The position numbers and the translations under genes were made by a program. From an uncultured Lachnospiraceae bacterium (GTDB lineage: Bacteria; Bacillota; Clostridia; Lachnospirales; Lachnospiraceae), in contig CAJUSQ010000022.1 of NCBI GenBank assembly GCA_910588885.1, forward strand, positions 1 through 24,831: a stretch of DNA of 24,831 bases, written 5' to 3'. This document shows positions 6,843 through 12,274 of the stretch, piece after piece. The first letter of the stretch is position 1; each line of letters begins with the position of its first letter. The notes under the pieces are model-generated. The model was not told where the DNA came from and searched no databases. It saw only the letters and a program-made list of their open reading frames with translations.

Positions 6843-8169
6843 CTTCGTTTCCTTCCCTTACATAGGCGGATTCCCCATAGGCTTCCTCATATTCTTTCGC
6901 CATTGCTTCCTCATAGGAATTCCCGGAAAGTTCCTCCAAATCTTCTTCCTCATAAGACATTTCGGAAGCTTCTCCCTCGTAAGAATCCCCGTATGCTTCT
7001 CCTGAGTCTTCTCCCTCGTAGGAATCCCCGTATGCTTCTTCCGAATCCGCTCCTTCATAAGAATCTTCATAGGCTTCTTCGTAGTCTTCGTCGTAATCTT
7101 CATAGTCATTCTCATAATCCATGAAGTCTCCGGCTTCTCTTGCCTGGGTCTCGCTCTTAATATCAATCTTAAATCCGGTCAGACGGGCCGCAAGCCTGGC
7201 ATTCTGGCCTTCCTTTCCGATTGCCAGGGAAAGCTGATAATCCGGCACTACTACCTTCGCCGTCTTTTCTTCCGCGTCCGCTATTACGGAAATCACCTTC
7301 GCCGGGCTTAATGCGTTCTCAATGAGCATTGCCGGATTCTCGTTCCAGTTGATAATATCGATCTTTTCCCCCCTAAGCTCATTGACAATAGCATTGACCC
7401 TGGCCCCGTTCAGGCCCACGCAGGCGCCTACCGGGTCTACATCCGGATCGTTGCTCCATACGGCAATTTTCGTACGGCTTCCGGCTTCCCGGGAAATGCT
7501 CTTGATCTCCACAATGCCTTCTTTTACTTCCGTAACCTCGGATTCGAACAAACGTTTGACTAATTCCGGATGAGTCCGGGACACCAGGACCTTCGGCCCT
7601 TTGGAGGTTGCCTTTACTTCCAGGATATAGACTTTGATTCGTTCCGTAGGGCGGAACACCTCTCCCTTTACCTGTTCGTTTTCACTCAGGACCGCGTCTA
7701 CTTTTCCCAGATTAATGCTGATATTGCGGCCCATGTTCCGCTGCACGATGCCGGTTACCACATCTTTTTCTTTTCCGTAATACTGGTTGAACAGCACCTT
7801 CCGTTCTTCCTCCCGGATCTTCTGGAGAATGACGTTCTTGGCATTCTGGGTTGCAATACGCCCAAATTCCTTGGACTTCACTTCAATGTTCACCGTATCT
7901 CCCAGCTCAAACTTGGAATCTATCATTTTTGCATTGCCCAGGCTGATTTCCAGGGCATCGTCTTCCACTTCTTCCACAACGGTCTTGGCCTGATATACAT
8001 GGAACTCACAGGTTTCCGGATTGATATCTACCCGGATATTCTCAAATTTCCCGAAATGATTCTTACATGCTGTAATCAACGAATTCTCAATTGCTTCAAA
8101 CAGAGTTTCCTTGCTGATGTCTTTTTCCTTTTCCAATATATTTAACGCTTCCAATAACTCATTGTTCAT
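6835..8169 (-). CDS. nusA: Transcription termination/antitermination factor NusA with acidic tyrosine-rich repeat tail
   Basis: 444 residues. NusA binds RNA polymerase and nascent RNA and modulates pausing, intrinsic termination and antitermination. Order: N-terminal RNAP-binding domain (1 to about 125); S1 domain from about 136 (DVVTGIVQRNMGRNISINLG); KH1 with GACVGLNGARVNAIVNELRG; KH2 with LAIGKEGQNARLAARLTG, ending near 340. Firmicute NusA proteins usually stop soon after KH2. Here about 100 more residues follow, strongly acidic and Tyr/Ser/Gly-rich, built from roughly 13-residue repeats (SEEAYGDSYEGED type). These are not the helical acidic repeats of enterobacterial NusA as far as I can judge. 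The ATG has AAGGAGG eight bases upstream. It starts 42 nt after rimP and overlaps ylxR by 8 nt. Confidence 0.96.
   Translation of the reverse strand: MNNELLEALNILEKEKDISKETLFEAIENSLITACKNHFGKFENIRVDINPETCEFHVYQAKTVVEEVEDDALEISLGNAKMIDSKFELGDTVNIEVKSKEFGRIATQNAKNVILQKIREEERKVLFNQYYGKEKDVVTGIVQRNMGRNISINLGKVDAVLSENEQVKGEVFRPTERIKVYILEVKATSKGPKVLVSRTHPELVKRLFESEVTEVKEGIVEIKSISREAGSRTKIAVWSNDPDVDPVGACVGLNGARVNAIVNELRGEKIDIINWNENPAMLIENALSPAKVISVIADAEEKTAKVVVPDYQLSLAIGKEGQNARLAARLTGFKIDIKSETQAREAGDFMDYENDYEDYDEDYEEAYEDSYEGADSEEAYGDSYEGEDSGEAYGDSYEGEASEMSYEEEDLEELSGNSYEEAMAKEYEEAYGESAYVREGNEDE
6970..7075. repeat. 39-bp tandem repeats encoding the NusA acidic tail
   Basis: TCTCCCTCGTA followed by GAATCCCCGTATGCTTCT recurs at about 6971 and 7010, a 39-bp period. 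A more diverged third unit reaches about 7075. On the minus strand they encode successive 13-residue units (AYGDSYEG cores). Confidence 0.85.
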
Positions 8170-8211
8170 TTTTATATCCTCCTTGTTCCTGTCAGTTATT
8201 TGACGCGAAAA

Positions 8212-8679
8212 TTAAAAATCAAATGCCAGACGGATGAGTGCGATGTCCGTCTTTGCAAACGTCAGTTCTCTTTTCTCCTCCGTTTCAATGGTTACAGTAT
8301 CTGCATCATATGCTTTTAAAATCCCATAAAATTCTTTCTCTTTATTGATTGCCCGATAGGTCCGGATCTCCAGTTCCTTTCCCATGCTCCGGACATAGTC
8401 TTTTTCCTTTTTCAGCGGCCGGCCCAGCCCCGGGGAGCTTACTTCAAATATATAGGAATCTTCCACATAGTCATATTTATCCAGTAACTCGCTCATCCGG
8501 CGGCTCACAATCTCACAGTCGTCTACGGTAATGCCCCCATCTTTGTCAATGTAGGCTCTAAGATACCAGCTGCTGCCTTCCTTCACATATTCTACATCCA
8601 CCAGCTCAAAATGATATTCCTCCATGAGCGGCTGCAGCAATTCTTCGGTGCGCTTTTCATATTGCTCTCTTTTTGTCAT
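8212..8679 (-). CDS. rimP: Ribosome maturation factor RimP
   Basis: 155 residues, the normal family size. RimP is needed for early 30S assembly around ribosomal proteins S12/S19. Recognisable segments are ELVDVEYVKEGSSWYLRAYIDKDGGITVDDC, the VSSPGLGRPL motif that defines the family, and a C-terminal SH3-like domain (GKELEIRTYRAINKEKEFYGIL). The ATG at 8679 is preceded by AAAGGTG seven bases upstream. It is the first gene of the nusA-infB operon. An extended -10 promoter sits about 150 nt upstream, with a folded leader between. Assignment is very secure. Confidence 0.96.
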   Translation of the reverse strand: MTKREQYEKRTEELLQPLMEEYHFELVDVEYVKEGSSWYLRAYIDKDGGITVDDCEIVSRRMSELLDKYDYVEDSYIFEVSSPGLGRPLKKEKDYVRSMGKELEIRTYRAINKEKEFYGILKAYDADTVTIETEEKRELTFAKTDIALIRLAFDF

Positions 8680-8710
8680 CCTAACACCTTCTTTCCCTAT
8701 TCAGTTATAA

Positions 8711-8811
8711 GTGAAATACCCCTTCGTAAACAGCCGGCGCCTCTGCGTCTGCCGTTTTGTTTCACATATGCCCCTTACATAAAATTGAGAGTGGACGTGG
8801 CCCACTCTCAA
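8711..8811 (-). promoter_or_regulatory. Structured 5' leader of the rimP-nusA operon
   Basis: Between the promoter and rimP the minus-strand leader can fold into separate stems. The strongest is a perfect 10-bp stem (TTGAGAGTGG at 8785-8794 with CCACTCTCAA at 8802-8811, 7-nt loop). On the minus strand it is followed by only four T, so it is a poor terminator. Further down, GTGAAA (8765-8760) can pair with TTTCAC (8716-8711), enclosing AAACGGC/GCTGTTT (8757-8751 with 8734-8728). The pairings are read directly; a regulatory role is inference. Confidence 0.5.
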
Positions 8812-8837
8812 GTCTATGTTATTTTGTTATCTACTTC

Positions 8838-8866
8838 ATCATAGCACGATTGGATAAATTTTGCAA
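8838..8866 (-). promoter_or_regulatory. Sigma-A-type promoter for rimP operon
   Basis: On the minus strand, -35 TTGCAA (8866-8861), 17-nt spacer, -10 TATGAT (8843-8838). TGC directly before the -10 box makes an extended -10 (TGnTATGAT). Transcription would start near 8831, giving a leader of about 150 nt before rimP. Confidence 0.75.
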
Positions 8867-8904
8867 GGGAATTTTTCGGTATTTCCCGGGGTACGGCATT
8901 CCTG

Positions 8905-8965
8905 GGTTACTGTATTGGCCTGTGGCCGTGCAGCGCAGTGCACGGCCCGGGAGTGAACGGTAACC
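8905..8965. repeat. Palindromic dispersed repeat element (copy 1)
   Basis: Outer inverted arms GGTTAC (8905-8910) and GTAACC (8960-8965) enclose a perfect 9-bp inner stem, GGCCGTGCA (8924-8932) and TGCACGGCC (8939-8947). Read on the minus strand from 8965 it begins GTTACCGTTCACTCCC. This matches the repeats at 19232 and 22331 (GTTACTGATCACACCC) in 13 of 16 positions. Confidence 0.6.
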
Positions 8966-8988
8966 ATTCCTGGACATATTTCAGGAAT
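8966..8988. promoter_or_regulatory. LysR-type operator (T-N11-A dyad)
   Basis: Perfect inverted repeat ATTCCTG (8966-8972) and CAGGAAT (8982-8988) with a 9-nt spacer, containing T-N11-A (T8971, A8983). LysR-family regulators typically bind such dyads. It overlaps the -35 box of the adjacent lysR-type gene, which fits autoregulation. The site is read from sequence; the binding is inference. Confidence 0.6.
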
Positions 8989-8999
8989 TATGTTATATT
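8971..8999 (+). promoter_or_regulatory. Promoter of the LysR-type gene
   Basis: -35 TGGACA (8971-8976), 17-nt spacer, -10 TATATT (8994-8999). It leads to the coding start at 9056 with a leader of about 50 nt. Confidence 0.65.
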
Positions 9000-9055
9000 T
9001 TTTTCAGAAAACCTTCCTATCCAACCCGGAACCCCTACAGAAAAAGGAACATCCC

Positions 9056-9940
9056 ATGGACATTAATTATGAATTATATAAAGTCTTTTATCAAGTTGCT
9101 TCTTCCTTAAGCTTTTCCGAAGCAGCCAAAAAGCTTTTCATCTCCCAATCCGCCGTAAGCCAATCCATCCGGACCCTGGAACGGAAGCTGGGCCAGCCTT
9201 TGTTTGTCCGTACTACGAAAAAGGTGCAGCTGACCCCGGCCGGAACCCTGCTGCTCAAGCACATCGAACCGGCCATGAACTTGATTCGCCAGGGGGAAAG
9301 CAGCCTGATGACCCATTCCTCCTGCGGGCTGGGACAGCTCCATATCGGCGCCAGCGATACCATCTGCAGGTATTTTCTGGTTCCCTATCTGGAACAATTT
9401 CACAAAAAATTCCCGGAGGTTCCCATCAAGGTCACAAACGCCACCTCCCTCCACTGCGCGGAGCTGCTGGAGCAGGGCAAGGTGGACGTGATCATCACCA
9501 ATCTGCCCAACCGCCGCCTGAATTCCTTTCATATTCAGAAGATCCTGTGCCGGTTTTCAGACGTATTCCTGGCAAACCCGGCGTACTTCCATTTTTCGGA
9601 ACGGAAGCTCCCTTTTGCAACGCTGATGCAGTATCCGATCCTGATGCTGGACCGGCAAAGCGCCACCAGTGAATTCCTTCACAATCTTTTCCTTCAGCGG
9701 CAATTGGAGCTGATCCCCCGGGTAGAATTAAGCAGCAACGACCTGTTGATTGACCTGGCCCGCATCGGCCTCGGCATTGCCTTTCTTCCGGACTACTGCC
9801 TGAATTCGGATTCCGGTGATTTGCTGGTGCTTCAGACGGAGGAAGAAATGCCCCCGCGCCAAATCGCCGCTGCCATTGACACCTCCCGGCCAATCCTGGC
9901 CTCGGCAGAGGAATTTTTAAAGCTGCTGCCGGAATTATAG
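9056..9940 (+). CDS. LysR-family transcriptional regulator
   Basis: 294 residues, the standard LysR length. The N-terminal winged helix-turn-helix is clear: YKVFYQVASSLSFSEAAKKL, then FISQSAVSQSIRTLERKLGQ and PLFVRTTKKVQLTPAG. A substrate-binding effector domain follows from about residue 90 (GQLHIGASDTICRYFLVPYL, GKVDVIITNLPNRRL, LIDLARIGLGIAFLPDYCL). I chose ATG 9056 over an in-frame ATG at 8990 because AAGGA lies just upstream, the conserved HTH begins directly, and 8990 falls inside the -10 box. It is the only plus-strand gene in the first 23.8 kb and is divergent from rimP. A palindrome over its promoter suggests autoregulation. Neither neighbour (rimP, ilvA) is an obvious target; the effector is not identifiable. 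Confidence 0.93.
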   Translation: MDINYELYKVFYQVASSLSFSEAAKKLFISQSAVSQSIRTLERKLGQPLFVRTTKKVQLTPAGTLLLKHIEPAMNLIRQGESSLMTHSSCGLGQLHIGASDTICRYFLVPYLEQFHKKFPEVPIKVTNATSLHCAELLEQGKVDVIITNLPNRRLNSFHIQKILCRFSDVFLANPAYFHFSERKLPFATLMQYPILMLDRQSATSEFLHNLFLQRQLELIPRVELSSNDLLIDLARIGLGIAFLPDYCLNSDSGDLLVLQTEEEMPPRQIAAAIDTSRPILASAEEFLKLLPEL

Positions 9941-9986
9941 GAACCGGGTAATACATCTTAGAAACATGCACCGATAGAAGTATTAC

Positions 9987-10022
9987 AAACAGCCAAAAGA
10001 GCATATGTTCTTTTGGCTGTTT
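9987..10022. terminator. Bidirectional intrinsic terminator between lysR and ilvA
   Basis: A perfect 14-bp stem, AAACAGCCAAAAGA (9987-10000) with TCTTTTGGCTGTTT (10009-10022), and an 8-nt loop. A/T-rich runs on both flanks allow it to serve the convergent lysR-type gene (plus) and ilvA (minus). Confidence 0.9.
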
Positions 10023-10033
10023 ATTTGTTCCTA

Positions 10034-11245
10034 CTACAGGCTGGTACGCACCATCTTAGGCTTATACCCTTTCCGTTCCAGAGCCTTGGTAATCTGTTCC
10101 TTATGCTCGGTTCCAAAAGCTTCCAACGTAATGCGCAGCTCCACGGCCGCACTGCGGTTCGTATTGACGAACTGATTGTGCTCCAGCTTGATGACATTTC
10201 CCTGCTCCTTGGCAATGGCAGCCGCCACCTTGCTCAATTCCCCGGGCTTATCCGGCAAGAGCACCGACACCGTAAAGATCCGGTCCCGGAAAATCAGGCC
10301 CTTCTGTACCACGGAGGACATGGTAATCACATCCATATTTCCGCCGCTTAAAATCGAAACCACCCGTTTTCCCTTTACGTTTAAATGGCGCAGGGCCGCC
10401 ACGGTCAAAAGCCCGGAATTTTCCACTACCATCTTATGGTTTTCCACCATATCCAGGAAGGCTCCGATCAGTTCATCATCCTCCACGGCAATAATATCGT
10501 CCAGATTTTTCCGGATATAGGGGAAAATCTTTTCTCCCGGCGTCTTTACCGCCGTTCCGTCTGCGATCGTAACCACTCCCGGAAGGGTTACGACTTTTCC
10601 GGCATCAAAGGAGGCTTTCATACAGCTGGCTCCGGCAGGCTCCACACCGATGACCTTAATCTTGGGATTCAAAAGCTTGGCCAGGGTGGATACCCCTGTA
10701 GCCAGGCCGCCGCCGCCGATGGGCACCAGGATATATTCCACCAGGGGCAGTTCCTTGAAAATCTCCATGGCAATGGTACCCTGGCCCGTTGCCACTGCCA
10801 GGTCGTCAAAAGGATGGATAAAGGTATAGCCGTTCTTTTCCGCCAGCTCATAGGCTTTCTGGCAGGCTTCGTCATACACATCCCCATACAGGATCACCTC
10901 CGCCCCATATCCCTTGGTCCGGTTCACCTTGATCAAAGGGGTGGTGGTCGGCATCACTATGACCGCCTTTGCCCCATAGCATTTGGCAGCGTAAGCCACG
11001 CCCTGGGCATGGTTTCCGGCAGATGCCGTAATCAGGCCCTTTTCCCGTTCCTCTGTGGTCAGGGTACTGATCTTATAATAGGCTCCCCGTACCTTATAGG
11101 CCCCGGTATACTGCATGTTTTCCGGCTTTAAGTAAACCTTGTTCCCGGTCATGCCGCTCAAATATTCGCTGTATACCAGCTTTGTTTCCTGTGTGACCTT
11201 TTTCACTGCCTCGCTTGCTTCTTCAAACTTATCCAATGTCAGCAT
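10034..11245 (-). CDS. ilvA: Threonine ammonia-lyase with C-terminal ACT domain
   Basis: 403 residues. It is a PLP enzyme converting L-threonine to 2-oxobutanoate and ammonia, the first step towards isoleucine or, in the catabolic form, propionate. PLP lysine is Lys51 in YTGAYKVRGAYYK; SAGNHAQG and the glycine loop PIGGGGLATG follow. Residues from about 325 form one ACT domain (FTVSVLLPDKPGELSKVAAAIAKEQGN). The single ACT domain resembles the 400-residue TdcB/IlvA-like clostridial form rather than the 510-residue E. coli IlvA with its tandem C-terminal domain. Biosynthetic versus catabolic role is therefore open. The ATG lies 3 nt after the ftsY stop and uses GGAGGAGG inside the ftsY end, so it is coupled to ftsY. 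It is followed by the strong terminator and has tandem TAG stops. Confidence 0.94.
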   Translation of the reverse strand: MLTLDKFEEASEAVKKVTQETKLVYSEYLSGMTGNKVYLKPENMQYTGAYKVRGAYYKISTLTTEEREKGLITASAGNHAQGVAYAAKCYGAKAVIVMPTTTPLIKVNRTKGYGAEVILYGDVYDEACQKAYELAEKNGYTFIHPFDDLAVATGQGTIAMEIFKELPLVEYILVPIGGGGLATGVSTLAKLLNPKIKVIGVEPAGASCMKASFDAGKVVTLPGVVTIADGTAVKTPGEKIFPYIRKNLDDIIAVEDDELIGAFLDMVENHKMVVENSGLLTVAALRHLNVKGKRVVSILSGGNMDVITMSSVVQKGLIFRDRIFTVSVLLPDKPGELSKVAAAIAKEQGNVIKLEHNQFVNTNRSAAVELRITLEAFGTEHKEQITKALERKGYKPKMVRTSL

Positions 11246-11248
11246 TTG

Positions 11249-12190
11249 TTATTCCTCCTCCTGTTTTACATCAAACAATGCATTCACAAACTCCTGGGAA
11301 TCAAATTTCTGCAAATCGTCGATGGCCTCCCCCACGCCAATGTATTTTACCGGAAGCCCCAACTCCGACTGGATTGCCACCGCGATTCCTCCCTTTGCCG
11401 TCCCGTCCATCTTAGTCAGGATAATGCCCGTAATTTCCGCCACCTCGGAAAACTGGTGGGCCTGGGAAAGCGCATTCTGTCCGGTGGTTCCGTCTAATAC
11501 CACCAAGGTTTCCCGGAACGCTTCCGGGTATTCCCGTTCCAGAATCCGGTTGATTTTCTTAAGCTCCTCCATCAGGTTCTTCTTATTGTGGAGCCGTCCG
11601 GCCGTATCACACAGCAGGACGTCTGCTTTTCTGGCCTTGGCCGCCGCTACCGCATCATAAATAACTGCCGCCGGGTCTGCCCCTTCCTGGCCGCCGATCA
11701 TATCCACGCCGGCCCGGGAAGCCCATTCTCCCAGCTGTTCCCCGGCTGCTGCCCGGAAAGTATCGGCCGCTGCCAGCACCACCTTTTTCCCCTGGCTCTT
11801 CAGTTTTCCGGCCAGCTTTCCTACGGAGGTAGTCTTCCCTACCCCGTTGACGCCAATCACCAGCACCACGGAGGTTTCCTCCTCAAAGCGGTAAGCCGTT
11901 TCCCCCACGTCCATCTGCTCCTTAATGCTGTGGATCAACAGCTCCTTGCAGGCCGCCGGGTCTTTGATTTTATTCTCCTTCACCTCTCTCTTCATGCTCT
12001 CTAAAATCTCCTCGGTGGCTTTCACCCCAAGATCCCCCATAATCAGGATTTCTTCGATTTCCTCATAAAAATCTTCGTCAATACTGGAAAACCCGGAGAA
12101 CACCGCGTCAATCCCCGACACGATGCTGTCCCTGGTCTTGGAAAGCCCTTCCACCAGCCGCCGGAAAAATCCTTTCTTTTCCTCACTCAT
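11249..12190 (-). CDS. ftsY: Signal recognition particle receptor FtsY
   Basis: 313 residues. FtsY is the GTPase that docks SRP-ribosome complexes at the membrane. It is the short form: no long acidic A domain, only a brief N-terminal segment (MSEEKKGFFRRLVEGLSKT) with the amphipathic character used for membrane contact. The NG domain follows, with G1 GVNGVGKTTS (about 113-122), the insertion-box DTFRAAAGEQL, DTAGRLHNKKNLMEEL, TKMDGTAKGG and a GVGEAIDDLQKFD ending. AAAGGAAG lies seven bases before the ATG. It follows smc by 73 nt, in which a tiny coupled open frame and a tandem duplication occur. ilvA starts 3 nt after its stop. Unlike the common Firmicute order, ffh and ylxM do not follow. 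Confidence 0.97.
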   Translation of the reverse strand: MSEEKKGFFRRLVEGLSKTRDSIVSGIDAVFSGFSSIDEDFYEEIEEILIMGDLGVKATEEILESMKREVKENKIKDPAACKELLIHSIKEQMDVGETAYRFEEETSVVLVIGVNGVGKTTSVGKLAGKLKSQGKKVVLAAADTFRAAAGEQLGEWASRAGVDMIGGQEGADPAAVIYDAVAAAKARKADVLLCDTAGRLHNKKNLMEELKKINRILEREYPEAFRETLVVLDGTTGQNALSQAHQFSEVAEITGIILTKMDGTAKGGIAVAIQSELGLPVKYIGVGEAIDDLQKFDSQEFVNALFDVKQEEE

Positions 12191-12264
12191 AGTTCCACTT
12201 CCTTTCCTGGCTTTCGCAATGCCATACCCATGATCCCTCCAGGGCTTTCGAATGCCATACCCAT
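12187..12264 (-). CDS. Possible 25-residue small open frame bridging smc and ftsY
   Basis: The ATG at 12264-12262 overlaps the smc stop (TAATG), and the TGA at 12189-12187 overlaps the ftsY start (ATGA). GGAGG lies four bases before the ATG, at the end of smc. The 25 residues start MGMAFESPGG and contain a second, diverged copy starting MGMALRKPGK, because the frame lies within a 33-34-bp tandem duplication. There is no recognisable domain. It may simply keep ribosomes moving from smc to ftsY, or be a by-product of the duplication. The coordinates and overlaps are read directly; that it makes a functional peptide is speculative. Confidence 0.3.
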   Translation of the reverse strand: MGMAFESPGGIMGMALRKPGKEVEL

Positions 12265-12274
12265 TATTCCTCCA
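12208..12274. repeat. Tandem duplication (33-34 bp) at the 3' end of smc
   Basis: Copies at 12208-12241 and 12242-12274 share GGCTTTCG, AATGCCATACCCAT and CCTCC, with one indel and a few changes. The smc stop codon lies in the gene-proximal copy; the distal copy has CAT in place of the stop and keeps a GGAGG-ATG arrangement on the minus strand. Confidence 0.8.

Noticed and set aside
10385..11131. 248-codon plus-strand frame
   Set aside because: Antisense to ilvA; no motifs.
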